Below are positions 8,967-18,863 of a stretch of DNA of 64,000 bases, piece by piece. A model generated the notes under the pieces. It saw only the letters and a program-made list of their open reading frames with translations, was not told the origin of the DNA and searched no databases. The stretch comes from Paenibacillus arenilitoris (GTDB lineage Bacteria; Bacillota; Bacilli; Paenibacillales; Paenibacillaceae): the NCBI RefSeq assembly GCF_014705655.1, contig NZ_JACXIY010000001.1, positions 248,001-312,000 of the forward strand, written 5' to 3'. Within the stretch, counting starts at the first letter, position 1, and every line of letters begins with the position of its first letter. The position numbers and the translations under genes are program-made.

Positions 8967-10505
8967 ATGCGATTTCTAGACAAATTCAGTAGAAGGAAGT
9001 ACTCCTCGGCCCGGGAAGAAGGGCGTCAAGCCGATCAAGATAGCATAAGCACGCGTTTGCCGCAAAACATAGAGCAATTACATAACCTGTTCCCGGAAGC
9101 TCCCGACCTGATTATCCGCGAATTTACGATCAAAAAAACCGGGGAATTAGCCGCGCTTGCTTATTTTAAAGGACTTTCGGATAAAAACGCGATCAACACC
9201 AGCGTGCTTCGCCCTCTCCAGTTCGAAATAGGACACGATAATCAGGACGAAGGGTTCGCGTTATCGGTAGGTCCAATCCAATCGCTGAATACATGGTCGG
9301 ATATTGAAGCTTCTATTTTTTCAGGCGAGAGCATCCTGTTTGTGGACGGTCGATTGGAAGCCTATGCCTTGGATACGCGCGGGTGGCCGCAGCGAGCGAT
9401 TGGAGAGCCGCAAACCGAATCTTCCTTACGGGGAGCCCATCAAGGGTTCGTGGAAACGGGCGCTCAGAATATCGCCATGATCCGACGGTATATTTCGAAT
9501 CGCGAACTGAAAATAAAGGAGCTCAAAGCGGGGCGAAGGGGAGCAACGAAGATTTCTCTCCTGTATCCGGGGGATGTCGCGCATCCGGAAGTGCTGAAGG
9601 AGCTGGAAGACCGCATAAGCCAACTGGACGTCGATGTCATTATCAACACGGGTGAACTGGCCGAGTTGATCGAAGACAATCCGTATTCGCCTTTTCCGCA
9701 ATTTATTTTGACGGAACGGCCGGATGCCGCCGCTTCGCAGCTTTTGCAGGGAAGAATCGTCGTCATCGTCGACCGTTCGCCCAGCGTGCTGGTTGCGCCG
9801 GCGGGATTTACGGCATTTTTTCAAAGCATCGACGATTACAGCACGCGCTGGCTGATTTCTTCTTTTATTCGGTTATTACGGTTTTTGGCGTTTTTCATCG
9901 CGATCTTATTGCCCGGGTTATACATTGCGCTCATTTCCTTCAACTACGAGCTCATTCCGATCAAGCTGTTTCTTACAATCGGGGATTTCCGAGGACGGGT
10001 GCCGTTTCCGCCTTTCGTGGAAGCGATCATTATGGAGATTACGCTCGAAATGATGCGGGAAGCGGGGGTTCGTCTTCCTGCTCCGATCGGTCAAACGATC
10101 GGCATTGTCGGGGGCATCGTGGTAGGGGAAGCGATTGTGCAGGCCGGTGTGATTAACAATATTATGGTGATTGTCGTCGCTTTTACGGCCATCGCTTCCT
10201 TTATTCTGCCCAACTACGATATGGTCGCCAGTGTCCGGATCATTCGTTTCTTGATGATGATAGCTGCCTCCATGTTCGGCATCGTCGGCATTGTTGTCGG
10301 AATGATGATTCTGATCGGACATATCATTTCGCTCGAATCGCTCGGAACGCCGTATGGCAGTCCGATCGCGCCGTTCCGTCTAAGCGATTGGAAGGATGCG
10401 TTTGTCCGGCTTCCCTTGTGGAATATGAAGACACGCCCGATTAGCGCAAGAGCGATTCAAAGCAAGAGACAAGGTTCCAGCCGACCGAAGGGTGACGGAA
10501 AATGA
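8967..10505 (+). CDS. Spore germination receptor subunit A (GerA/GerKA family)
   Basis: A 512-residue GerA-family protein, the A subunit of a germinant receptor in the inner spore membrane. The hydrophilic N-terminal part (about 1-270) carries family motifs (FTIKKTGELAALAYFKGLSD, VGPIQSLNTW, ILFVDG, PQRAIGEPQTESSLRGAHQG). It is followed by about five TM helices (residues about 285-475) with PIGQTIGIVGGIVVGEA. ATG 8967 is preferred because AAGGGTGAT lies 7 nt upstream; ATG 8940 would add nine residues with a weaker site. The start codon of the B subunit gene overlaps its stop by 4 bp. It marks the organism as a spore former. The germinant cannot be predicted. Confidence 0.95.
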   Translation: MRFLDKFSRRKYSSAREEGRQADQDSISTRLPQNIEQLHNLFPEAPDLIIREFTIKKTGELAALAYFKGLSDKNAINTSVLRPLQFEIGHDNQDEGFALSVGPIQSLNTWSDIEASIFSGESILFVDGRLEAYALDTRGWPQRAIGEPQTESSLRGAHQGFVETGAQNIAMIRRYISNRELKIKELKAGRRGATKISLLYPGDVAHPEVLKELEDRISQLDVDVIINTGELAELIEDNPYSPFPQFILTERPDAAASQLLQGRIVVIVDRSPSVLVAPAGFTAFFQSIDDYSTRWLISSFIRLLRFLAFFIAILLPGLYIALISFNYELIPIKLFLTIGDFRGRVPFPPFVEAIIMEITLEMMREAGVRLPAPIGQTIGIVGGIVVGEAIVQAGVINNIMVIVVAFTAIASFILPNYDMVASVRIIRFLMMIAASMFGIVGIVVGMMILIGHIISLESLGTPYGSPIAPFRLSDWKDAFVRLPLWNMKTRPISARAIQSKRQGSSRPKGDGK

Positions 10506-11602
10506 AAAAATATGAGTTTAACGAAATTACCCTGCTGCAATTTATATGCATAAACCTCGGGATACAAGTCAGCGTTGGCGCGTTGTCGCTGCCCCAAAGA
10601 TTAGCCCTAAAGGCAAGCACGGACGGCTGGATGGCCATCATTCTCATGTGGGCCATAACGATAGCGGCAAGCTGGATTATTATTCAAATTATGAAAAAAT
10701 ATCCGGACGGCACCTTGCCCGATCTGTTGTCCCGATATTTGGGCAAATGGGTGGGCAAAGCGGTTGCCTTAGCCGCTGCTCTCTATTTTCTTTATTACGC
10801 CTACGTAGTGATCGTCAGCACCATTTTGTATACGAAACAATGGCTGCTGCCGCGAACCCCCGGAGAGATCATCATGCTTTTATTCCTTATCCCTGCTTAT
10901 GCCATTGCGAGCAAAGGCCTTCGAGTCATCGGCCGATATGCGGAAGTGGTTATTCTCTTGTCCGGCTGGATGCTGGTTATTTACATGGAATCGTTCAGGG
11001 ATGCTTATTGGCTCCATCTGCGGCCCTTTTTCAAAGAAGGATGGTATCCCGTCATTGCAGCTTTGCCGGAAGCATCCTTGTCGTTTATCGGGTTCGCTTC
11101 CCTGTTTATTTTGTATCCGTTTTTGCAGAACAAGCAACAAGCTTTTATCGGGATTACCGTCTCAAGCACGTTGTCAATGCTCGTATATTTGTTTACTACG
11201 ATTATTTGCTTCGTCTATTTCAGTCCGGATCAAATCATGCAATACAATGATCCTGTGGTCACCATTTTGAAAGTGATCAAGTTCAGGTTCGTCGATCGGA
11301 TCGAAGTTCTGTTTATCTCCTTTTACTTGTTCATGTTTTCGTTATCGTGGATAACCACCATTTACTTTAGCGTATTTTGTACAAGCTGGGCGCTTGGCAA
11401 ACAGGACCATCGCGGTCATTTGCGAATCCTATTGTTCGGCGCCGTTGCCGGAACGTATTTTTTCATGCCGACCGAACAGCAGAAAAATCAGCTGGAAGAT
11501 CTTCTTATGCAGATCGGTATCGGCTTCGAATACGCGTTTCCCGTCTGCTTATTGATCTATTTGTGGTTGCATGAGCGTGTTCTAGGGAGGATAAAGAGAT
11601 GA
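10502..11602 (+). CDS. Spore germination receptor subunit B (GerB family, endospore transporter-like)
   Basis: A 366-residue membrane protein with about ten TM helices, of the GerAB/APC-like spore germination transporter family. The start is typical (EITLLQFICINLGIQVSVGA, LPQRLA), and the middle and end match the family (PDLLSRYLGKW, FMPTEQQ near residue 320). The B subunit binds the germinant and lies in the inner spore membrane with A and C. The ATG overlaps the stop of the A gene (ATGA), and its own stop overlaps the start of the C gene in the same way, so the three are translationally coupled. Confidence 0.94.
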   Translation: MKKYEFNEITLLQFICINLGIQVSVGALSLPQRLALKASTDGWMAIILMWAITIAASWIIIQIMKKYPDGTLPDLLSRYLGKWVGKAVALAAALYFLYYAYVVIVSTILYTKQWLLPRTPGEIIMLLFLIPAYAIASKGLRVIGRYAEVVILLSGWMLVIYMESFRDAYWLHLRPFFKEGWYPVIAALPEASLSFIGFASLFILYPFLQNKQQAFIGITVSSTLSMLVYLFTTIICFVYFSPDQIMQYNDPVVTILKVIKFRFVDRIEVLFISFYLFMFSLSWITTIYFSVFCTSWALGKQDHRGHLRILLFGAVAGTYFFMPTEQQKNQLEDLLMQIGIGFEYAFPVCLLIYLWLHERVLGRIKR

Positions 11603-12711
11603 GCCGGAGGCTGCTCGTTGCTTTCATCGTTTTGGCGGTCGCCTTCATGACGGGCTGTTACGACCGCGTGGATATGGAAAATGTCGCCTTCCCCCTTACG
11701 CTGGGCCTTGACCTGGACGAAAAAGAAGATTTGATCGTCTATGTGATTGAACCCGTGTTCGGCGAGAAGATAAAGAAAAAAAGCAATGAAATAGCGGTTA
11801 AAGCGCAATCGCTGCGTCAGGCCAGAGGGGAATTCGACCGCTATTCCATGGGCGTTTTCATTGGCCGACAGATTCAACAAATACTGGTCGGCAGGCGCGT
11901 TCTCCAGCATGACGGTTGGTTCCAATTGTTAGACGTCTTCTATCGCGATGCCAAAAATTCGTTAACGCCGACCGTAATCGCCGTCGACGGGCCCGTCTCC
12001 GAATTCATTTCCCTCCATTCCGAGGATAAGCCGATCCTTCCCCTATTCTTGAACGGAATGATCGAGTCGAAAAGCAGCTATTCCGAAACGGTTAAAGCGG
12101 ATTTGCAGGATCTGCATCATCAAATGTTCGAAAAAGGCATTACACCGGTCGTCTCGGAAATTAAGTACAAAAAAGATGTTTATCTGGAAGGAACGACGCT
12201 GCTTGATCATAAGGGAGTCTATGCCGCTTCACTGAATAAGGATGAAACGATCTTTTTAAACATCCTGAAAAAAAAATCGGACATCGCTCACTTGAGCTTT
12301 AACATTCCCGGCGTATCGGCAGAAAGCCCCCTCGTGACGGGCCTGTTAAGTTTTACCGTCTCGGAGGCCGACACAAAAATTAAGACCTCCTTCCGCGATG
12401 ACCGGTTTCGGTTCGAAATCAAGGTCGATATGCCCATCACGCTGACGGAACGCGTATTTTCATACCATGTAGAAAAAAACAAAAAAGATTTGGAGGAGAT
12501 TATAGCCAAGCAAGCAGAACAGAAAATGATAAAGCTTATTAAAAAAATACAAAAGGCTAAAATCGATCCGATCGGTTTAGGGCTCTACGCACGGGCTTAT
12601 GAATACAAAAGCTATAAAAGAGTCGAGGAACATTGGGGCGAAGCGCTTTCCGGGGCGGAAATCGACGTTACCGTCGACGTAACCATAACCGGATCGGGAC
12701 CGGTAAGGTAA
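11599..12711 (+). CDS. Spore germination receptor lipoprotein subunit C (GerC family)
   Basis: A 370-residue lipoprotein. The signal sequence ends in a lipobox (AFMTGC, Cys about 20) followed by YDRVDMENVAFPLTLGLDLD, the GerC N-terminal signature. The rest is the mixed alpha/beta three-domain GerC fold, with late motifs such as IKKIQKAKIDPIGLGLYARA. It completes a gerA-gerB-gerC operon. No terminator is visible directly after the stop: a decayed fragment of an unrelated secreted protein begins within about 35 bp, which suggests a rearrangement at this spot. The next clear terminator is at 13414-13443. Confidence 0.94.
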   Translation: MSRRLLVAFIVLAVAFMTGCYDRVDMENVAFPLTLGLDLDEKEDLIVYVIEPVFGEKIKKKSNEIAVKAQSLRQARGEFDRYSMGVFIGRQIQQILVGRRVLQHDGWFQLLDVFYRDAKNSLTPTVIAVDGPVSEFISLHSEDKPILPLFLNGMIESKSSYSETVKADLQDLHHQMFEKGITPVVSEIKYKKDVYLEGTTLLDHKGVYAASLNKDETIFLNILKKKSDIAHLSFNIPGVSAESPLVTGLLSFTVSEADTKIKTSFRDDRFRFEIKVDMPITLTERVFSYHVEKNKKDLEEIIAKQAEQKMIKLIKKIQKAKIDPIGLGLYARAYEYKSYKRVEEHWGEALSGAEIDVTVDVTITGSGPVR

Positions 12712-12741
12712 AGACGAAAACGATCGCCGGACGGATGCTGG

Positions 12742-13258
12742 TATGTTTTGGCCGAGACCGGCTCTCCGGATTCGGAAAGCGCAGCAATTTCGCTGAAGCA
12801 GAAATTGGCTGACGCCAAATCGAAAGCCGAGGAGCGCAAAGGCGCGGAAGCCCGTACACTGCTGCAAGCGTATATCGGGGAAGCGAACAACCAAAGCGGC
12901 AAAGTGTTCACGTCCGAACAGGCTGCGGTACTGGTCCGCTGGGCACAGTGGCTGCACGATGTAACGCCTCTAGCCGGCGGAGCGCCCGGGAAACCGGTTC
13001 TGTCCGACAACAACGGCTATGACACGGGACTTAAGGATGGAAGCTATACCGTCACGACGAACCTGTGGTGGGGGAACAACGGCACCGAGTTCAAGCTGTA
13101 CGAGAAACGGCGTGCTAATCGGTACACAGACGCTGATGGACAACTCGCCGGAGGCGCAGACCGTGAGAACGGATATTGCGGGCAAAGCGAACGGTACGTA
13201 CACCTATACCTCCGAACTGAGGAACATCTTCGGCACAACGGCATATACGGCCAGGTGA
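12742..13258 (+). pseudogene. Frameshifted orphan fragment of a secreted polysaccharide enzyme C-terminus
   Basis: The translation is clearly homologous to the C-terminal part of the 2533-residue protein at 34272-41873 (its residues about 2250-2425): [13 protein letters not shown] becomes [33 protein letters not shown] becomes [20 protein letters not shown], and the Ig-like module [11 protein letters not shown] ... [14 protein letters not shown] follows. After LYE the frame is lost: one extra A near 13103 (GAGAAACGG where GAGAACGGC is expected) shifts it, and the match continues in the next frame ([26 protein letters not shown], then [20 protein letters not shown]) to a stop at 13258. There is no start codon with a ribosome site and no catalytic part. 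It is a relic of a duplicated or recombined gene end. Confidence 0.85.
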
Positions 13259-13413
13259 CCGAAGTACACGAATCATGAAACGAACGTCGGCTCGATCGCA
13301 GATCCGGCCGCATGCCGATAGCGCAAGGCCGGGTCTGGCATCGGGAATGGACGCGCATGGATGAGGCTGCCGGCAGCATGGGAAAAGAGCAATCGGAATC
13401 GCTAGAAATTACG

Positions 13414-13443
13414 AAAACGGCAGCCAATGATGGCTGCCGTTTT
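13414..13443 (+). terminator. Intrinsic terminator
   Basis: AAAACGGCAGCCA (13414-13426) and TGGCTGCCGTTTT (13431-13443) form a perfect 13-bp stem with a 4-base loop. It probably served the lost gene whose C-terminal relic lies upstream, and now closes the ger region. Confidence 0.85.
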
Positions 13444-13510
13444 CGGTTACGGGCGGATTATGCGTTTAGACCTGGGGAGGCCCTCTTGGTCGGAAAATCA
13501 AAAACATAAA

Positions 13511-13529
13511 GTCGCTATTTCGAAAGCGG
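13511..13529. promoter_or_regulatory. Shared 19-bp motif, copy 1 (upstream of GH78 operon)
   Basis: GTCGCTATTTCGAAAGCGG matches the element at 22281-22299 upstream of the first sugar ABC importer at 17 of 19 positions (GTCGNNATTTCGAAAGCGG). It lies 75 bp before the GH78 start and about 18 bp before a TAAAAT hexamer (13548-13553). A YesN-type response regulator encoded between the two units is the natural candidate to bind it. That assignment is inference. Confidence 0.6.
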
Positions 13530-13603
13530 ACGAAGGATGGAATTCGGTAAAATAAAATTGGGCGATCAGACTCATGACGGCGAATGAAAGGGAGAATGTT
13601 CAT

Positions 13604-16489
13604 ATGGCAGATCTGAAGGTTACGCATCTAACCGCGGAATACCGCCGCGGGCTGCTCGGGACCAATGTCGCTCGTCCGCGCATAAGCTGGCGTCTTGCAT
13701 CCGGCCGCCAGGGGACCGCGCAAACGGCCTATCGAATCCAGACCGCAAGCGGGGAAGGAAATTTCGATGCGCCGCTGTGGGATTCCGGGCGGCGCGAGTC
13801 GGACGCGAGCGTTCTGGTTCCGTACGACGGGCCCGGGCTTTCCTCTTGCACCCGTTATTCGTACCGGGTGAAGGCATGGGACAATTTCGGGCGCGAGTCC
13901 GAATGGAGCGAGCCGTCGTGGTGGGAAACGGCTTTCTACGACTCGAAGGAATGGAAGGCGCAATGGATTACGCCTTCTTCCGAATTTATCGATCCGCAGG
14001 CGGAGCCGGCATTCCTTCTTCGCAAGCCGTTCACGCTTACGGGCGCGGAAATCGCTTCGGCGCGCATTTATGCAACCGCCGCAGGCGTGTACGAGCTTTA
14101 CTTGAACGGGAAGAAGGTCGGAGACGACGAGCTGGCGCCCGGATGGACCAGCTATCGCCGCCGCCATGCCTACCAGACCTATGACGTATCGGCGCAGCTT
14201 CGGAAGGGCGACAACGCGATCGGCGTCATGGTGGCGAACGGCTGGTATAAAGGACGTCTGGGCTGGGAGAACAAGTCCGATCATTACGGCGTTCGCCGCG
14301 CCGTTCTTGTGCAGCTGCATGTCAGATATGCAGACGGAACCGAAGAGATAATGGGATCCGATCCGACTTGGGGTGCCTCGACGGGAGCGATACGGTTCTC
14401 CGAGATTTATGACGGGGAAACGTACGACGCCCGTATGGAGCGGAACGGGTGGAGCGAGCCGGGCTTCGACGATTCGTCGTGGGGCGTTGCCGAGCGGCTG
14501 GAGCTGCCGCTCGCGCATCTGGTCGCGCAAGAGAATGTTTCGACCCGCGTGACGCAAACGCTGAAGCCGCAGGCTGTCATCGTTACGCCAAACGGCGATA
14601 CCTTGCTGGATATGGGCCAGAACATGGTGGGCCGAATCCGTTTTCGCGTTACGGCGCCGGAAGGAACGGTAATCAAGCTGACCCATGCCGAAGTATTGGA
14701 CAAAGAAGGCAACTTCTACATGGGCAACATCCGCACGGCCAAACAGTCGGTCACTTATATCGCCAAAGGCGAAGGAACCGAAACCTACGCGCCGCATTTT
14801 ACGTTCCAAGGATTCCGATATGTCAAAGTGGAAGGCTACCCGGATCAGGAGAGAGGGTTGCCGCCCGAAGCCTTTGCCGGCGAAGTGATTCATTCCGATA
14901 TGGAACGGACGGGAGCGTTCGAATGCTCGGATGAAATGGTGAATCAACTGCAGCGGAACATCGTGTGGGGCCAGCGGGGCAATTTCCTCGACGTGCCGAC
15001 GGACTGCCCGCAGCGCGACGAGAGGCTCGGGTGGACGGGAGACGCGCAAGTATTCGCGGGGACGGCATTGTTCAATTACAACGGCGGTCCGTTCTTCACC
15101 AAGTGGCTGCGCGATTTGAAGGCGGACCAATTGGCTGACGGCCAGGTTCCGTTCGTCGTGCCGAACATCCTTCGAGGGTATTCGTCAGCCGCATGGGGCG
15201 ATGCGGCGACGGTCATTCCATGGGCTTTGTATACGAGTCTGGGCGATAAGCGAATTCTTGCCGAGCAATACGACAGCATGAAGGGCTGGGTGGATTTCAT
15301 CCGCTCCCAAGGCGACGCCGAGCATATCTGGGACACGGGCTTTCATTTCGGAGACTGGTTGGCTTTGGACGCCAAGGAAGGCAACTATATGGGCGCCACT
15401 CCGAATCACATGGTAACGGCGGCCTATTACGCGCTTTCCGCGCGAATCGTCCGGGATGCCGCGGGCGTGCTTGGCTTCGAGGAGGACGCCGCTTATTACG
15501 GGGCGTTGGCGGAGCGGATCGCCGCGGCGTACCGCGACGAATTCATTACACCGAACGGGAGAGTCGCCGCCCGAACGCAAACCGCCCATGTGCTGGCTCT
15601 CTTCTTCGGTTTGGCCGAGCCGAGGCACCGCGCAAGAATCGCGCGCGACCTGAACGAAATGATCGTGGAGAACGACTATCACCTGACGACCGGTTTCGTA
15701 GGTACGCCCTATCTTTGCTTCGCGCTGTCGGATAACGGCTACCACGAAACGGCGGTCAAGCTTCTTCTCCAGAAAACGTATCCTTCCTGGCTCTATTCCG
15801 TTTCCAAGGGCGCGACCACGATTTGGGAGCATTGGGACGGGATTAAGCCGGACGGCTCGTTCTGGAGCGACGACATGAATTCCTTCAACCACTACGCCTA
15901 TGGGGCGGTGGGCGAATGGATGTATCGCAAAATTGCCGGGCTGTCGCCCGATGCGGAATACCCGGGCTACAAGAAGATCCGGATCGAGCCCGACTTCGCA
16001 GGCGGTCGGCTGAGCCATGCCCGGGCGACGTATGAATCGATGTACGGTAAGGTGGAAGCCGGATGGGCGTTTCGCGGCGGACGAATCGAAGTCGAGGCCG
16101 TCGTTCCGGCGAACGCAGCCGCGTCGATCCTGCTGCGGGGAGCGGATGCGGACGAGGTGAGAGCAAGCGTGAAGGACGAAGGAATATGGTCGATCACGCA
16201 GGAGGCGGAAGGAGTCCGCGTGGAAACCGGATCGGGCCGATACGCGTTCGCATTCGCAAGGTCGGATTCCTCTTACCGGACTTATTCGCCCGACATGCGG
16301 CTAAGCGAGATCGTCCAATGGGATACGGCCAAACGAGTTTTGGACCGTCATGCGCCTGGATTTACCGGCCGTTTGAATCACTTTGCGGGCCTGCCGCTCG
16401 AAGCGGCAGCCAACAGCCCCATGGGCCCCGCTATTTCTATAGAGCAGTACGAGGCTATCGCCAGGGAGCTCTCCCGAATTCGCGAGTAA
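13604..16489 (+). CDS. GH78 alpha-L-rhamnosidase
   Basis: A 961-residue cytoplasmic enzyme (no signal peptide) that hydrolyses terminal alpha-L-rhamnose from oligosaccharides or glycosides. The start is set at ATG 13604, about 9 nt after AAGGGAG; an in-frame ATG at 13574 has no such site. Order of parts: N-terminal beta-sandwich (PRISWRLAS near residue 25, RYSYRVKAWDNFGRESEWSE near 85), the rhamnosidase-type lectin-like domain (about 135-300), the linker sandwich, the (alpha/alpha)6 catalytic barrel (about 430-790) with DCPQRDERLGWTGDA (about 467-481, general acid region) and TTIWEHWDG (about residue 740, general base region), then the C-terminal beta-sandwich. The GH3 gene follows after a few bases, probably in one operon with the YesM/YesN pair. 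Confidence 0.95.
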   Translation: MADLKVTHLTAEYRRGLLGTNVARPRISWRLASGRQGTAQTAYRIQTASGEGNFDAPLWDSGRRESDASVLVPYDGPGLSSCTRYSYRVKAWDNFGRESEWSEPSWWETAFYDSKEWKAQWITPSSEFIDPQAEPAFLLRKPFTLTGAEIASARIYATAAGVYELYLNGKKVGDDELAPGWTSYRRRHAYQTYDVSAQLRKGDNAIGVMVANGWYKGRLGWENKSDHYGVRRAVLVQLHVRYADGTEEIMGSDPTWGASTGAIRFSEIYDGETYDARMERNGWSEPGFDDSSWGVAERLELPLAHLVAQENVSTRVTQTLKPQAVIVTPNGDTLLDMGQNMVGRIRFRVTAPEGTVIKLTHAEVLDKEGNFYMGNIRTAKQSVTYIAKGEGTETYAPHFTFQGFRYVKVEGYPDQERGLPPEAFAGEVIHSDMERTGAFECSDEMVNQLQRNIVWGQRGNFLDVPTDCPQRDERLGWTGDAQVFAGTALFNYNGGPFFTKWLRDLKADQLADGQVPFVVPNILRGYSSAAWGDAATVIPWALYTSLGDKRILAEQYDSMKGWVDFIRSQGDAEHIWDTGFHFGDWLALDAKEGNYMGATPNHMVTAAYYALSARIVRDAAGVLGFEEDAAYYGALAERIAAAYRDEFITPNGRVAARTQTAHVLALFFGLAEPRHRARIARDLNEMIVENDYHLTTGFVGTPYLCFALSDNGYHETAVKLLLQKTYPSWLYSVSKGATTIWEHWDGIKPDGSFWSDDMNSFNHYAYGAVGEWMYRKIAGLSPDAEYPGYKKIRIEPDFAGGRLSHARATYESMYGKVEAGWAFRGGRIEVEAVVPANAAASILLRGADADEVRASVKDEGIWSITQEAEGVRVETGSGRYAFAFARSDSSYRTYSPDMRLSEIVQWDTAKRVLDRHAPGFTGRLNHFAGLPLEAAANSPMGPAISIEQYEAIARELSRIRE

Positions 16490-16502
16490 AGGCGGAATGA
16501 CG

Positions 16503-18773
16503 ATGAATGAGACGAAGAAAAACACGGGAATCCAATATGTGCGCAATGCGGAAGGACCCGTACTGGGCTATTCCGATTCTTCGGGCGTCCGCATCCTGCA
16601 GCGGGACGGGCTGGCCTTCAAGGACCTCAACCAGGATGGAAATTTGGATCCTTACGAGGACTGGAGGCTGCCGCCCGAAGCGCGAGCGAAGGATCTGGCC
16701 TCCAAAATGACGATCGAACAGATTGCCGGCCTCATGCTCTACAGCAGCCATCAGGCGATACCGGGCGATATGGGCTGGTTCCCGGCAACATACGGCGGCG
16801 GCAAGCCGTTCGCGGAAAGCGGGGCGGAGCCGGGGGACCTGTCCGACCAACAGCGCGCTTTTATCGAAGGCGATCACATCCGGCATATTCTGGTGACCCG
16901 GGTACGGAGTCCCGAGACGGCGGCGATCTGGAATAATAACGTGCAAGCCTACGCCGAAAGCATCGGCCTCGGCATTCCGGCCAATAATAGCTCGGATCCC
17001 CGGCACGGTTCGGATACGTCCAAAGAATTCAACGCGGGCGCCGGAGGCGCGATTTCCATGTGGCCGGAGAGCATGGGACTCGCCGCCACGTTCGATCCGG
17101 AGGTCGCCGGACAATTCGGCGCAATCGCGTCGCAAGAGTACCGCGCGCTTGGTCTTGCCACCGCGCTGTCGCCTCAAATCGATATCGCAACCGATCCGAG
17201 ATGGTTCCGTTTCGGCATGACCTTCGGCGAGGATCTGCGGCTTGCGGCCGATATGGCCAGAGCTTATGTCGACGGCTTCCAGACGTCGGAAGGCAAAGCG
17301 GAAATCGCGGACGGCTGGGGATACGACAGCGTCAACGCGATGGTGAAGCACTGGCCGGGCGGCGGCTCGGGCGAAGGGGGCCGGGACGCGCATTTCGGCT
17401 ACGGTAAATTCGCGGTCTACCCGGGTGCCAACTTCGACGAGCATCTCGTTCCTTTCACGGAAGGGGCGTTTCGTCTCTCGGGCAAAACGGGGCAGGCATC
17501 GGCCGTGATGCCGTACTACACCATTTCCGCAGGGCAGGATTCCAAGAATGGCAAGCATGTCGGGAACGCCTACAATTCTTATCTCATACATGATTTGCTC
17601 AGAGAGAAATACGGCTATGACGGCGTCGTTTGCACCGATTGGGGCATTACCGCCGACGAAGGAGAAGACATTACCCGTCTGTTCCCTGGCGGACGCTGCT
17701 GGGGCGTGGAAGATGGCTATACGGTCGCCGAACGACACTACAAGCTGCTGATGGCGGGCGTCGACCAATTCGGCGGAAACAACGACGCGGGACCCGTCAT
17801 CGAGGCGTACAACATCGGCGTCCGGGAGCATGGGGAAGCGTTCATGCGCCGGCGGTTCGAGCAATCGGCCGTCCGGCTGCTCAAAAACATGTTCCGGCTG
17901 GGGCTGTTTGAGAATCCTTATTTGCGTGTCGAGAACACAGTCGCCATCGTCGGCTGCCCCTCCTTCATGGAGGCAGGCTATCAAGCCCAGCTCCGGTCCA
18001 TCGTCTTGTTGAAGAACGAGGCGGTATTGCCTCTCGCCCCGAATAAAACCGTTTATATTCCAAAGCGGAGGCTTCCGGCCGACACGGATTGGATGGGAAT
18101 GCCCGTTCCGTCATCGGAGGAATATCCCGTAAACATCGACCTGGTTCGTAAGTATTTCGAGTTCACGGATCAGCCTGAGGAAGCGGATTTCGCGCTGGTG
18201 TGCATCGAAAGTCCGCGGTCGACGAAGGGCTACAGCAAAGCGGACGCGGAGGCGGGGGGCAACGGTTACGTGCCGATCAGCCTTCAATACGAGCCATACA
18301 CCGCCGTGCATGCGCGCGAAACCAGCCTGGCCGGAGATCCCCGGGACGTGCTCAACCGCGCATACAAAGGCAAAACCGTCACCGTCTCGAACGCCGGCGA
18401 CCTCGAGGCCGTGATCGAAACCAGGAAGCGGATGGCCGGCAAGCCGGTAATCGTTTCCATTCTGCTATCCAATCCCGCGGTCGTCGCGGAATTCGAACGG
18501 GAAGCCGATGCCATCGTCGCCCATTTCGGCGTGCAGGATCAAGCGGTTCTAGACATCCTCTCGGGAGCGTTCGAACCGCAGGGGCTGCTTCCTTTCCAAA
18601 TGCCGGCGAATATGAAGACCGTGGAAGAGCAGTACGAGGATGTGCCTCATGACATGGAGGTATACGCCGATTCGGCCGGACGCGCCTACGACTTCGCTTA
18701 CGGCCTGAATTGGAGCGGCGTAATTAAGGATGCCCGTACGGCGAAGTACGCGAAAAGGGAAGGAAAAGCGTAA
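16503..18773 (+). CDS. GH3 family beta-glycosidase
   Basis: A GH3 enzyme of 756 residues from ATG 16503, or 758 from ATG 16497. The second ATG is preferred because AAAGGCGG sits at a normal distance from it. No signal peptide, so it acts in the cytoplasm on imported oligosaccharides. The barrel domain (about 60-470) carries KHWPGGG substrate-site residues and the nucleophile in GVVCTDWGIT (Asp about residue 379). The alpha/beta sandwich domain follows (about 480-740). The start (FKDLNQDGNLDPYEDWRLP) is typical of GH3 enzymes from carbohydrate loci in this group. GH3 covers beta-glucosidases, beta-xylosidases and others; the exact sugar cannot be assigned. Located between the rhamnosidase and the two-component genes. 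Confidence 0.92.
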   Translation: MNETKKNTGIQYVRNAEGPVLGYSDSSGVRILQRDGLAFKDLNQDGNLDPYEDWRLPPEARAKDLASKMTIEQIAGLMLYSSHQAIPGDMGWFPATYGGGKPFAESGAEPGDLSDQQRAFIEGDHIRHILVTRVRSPETAAIWNNNVQAYAESIGLGIPANNSSDPRHGSDTSKEFNAGAGGAISMWPESMGLAATFDPEVAGQFGAIASQEYRALGLATALSPQIDIATDPRWFRFGMTFGEDLRLAADMARAYVDGFQTSEGKAEIADGWGYDSVNAMVKHWPGGGSGEGGRDAHFGYGKFAVYPGANFDEHLVPFTEGAFRLSGKTGQASAVMPYYTISAGQDSKNGKHVGNAYNSYLIHDLLREKYGYDGVVCTDWGITADEGEDITRLFPGGRCWGVEDGYTVAERHYKLLMAGVDQFGGNNDAGPVIEAYNIGVREHGEAFMRRRFEQSAVRLLKNMFRLGLFENPYLRVENTVAIVGCPSFMEAGYQAQLRSIVLLKNEAVLPLAPNKTVYIPKRRLPADTDWMGMPVPSSEEYPVNIDLVRKYFEFTDQPEEADFALVCIESPRSTKGYSKADAEAGGNGYVPISLQYEPYTAVHARETSLAGDPRDVLNRAYKGKTVTVSNAGDLEAVIETRKRMAGKPVIVSILLSNPAVVAEFEREADAIVAHFGVQDQAVLDILSGAFEPQGLLPFQMPANMKTVEEQYEDVPHDMEVYADSAGRAYDFAYGLNWSGVIKDARTAKYAKREGKA

Positions 18774-18863
18774 ACGCTCCCTAACTTTGGTGTATACCGC
18801 AAATGAAAGAGAAGAGATATAATACTAGGACAGTTAACCGAAAGCAAAGGAGGAACGGCGGCA

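Noticed and set aside
13628-15130. 500-codon minus-strand frame opposite GH78
   Set aside because: Same kind of antisense artefact; no motifs, and GH78 is well supported on the other strand.
18795-18823. Full promoter before the YesM gene
   Set aside because: TATAAT at 18818-18823 is good, but the -35 position reads TATACC, so only the -10 is mentioned with the gene.
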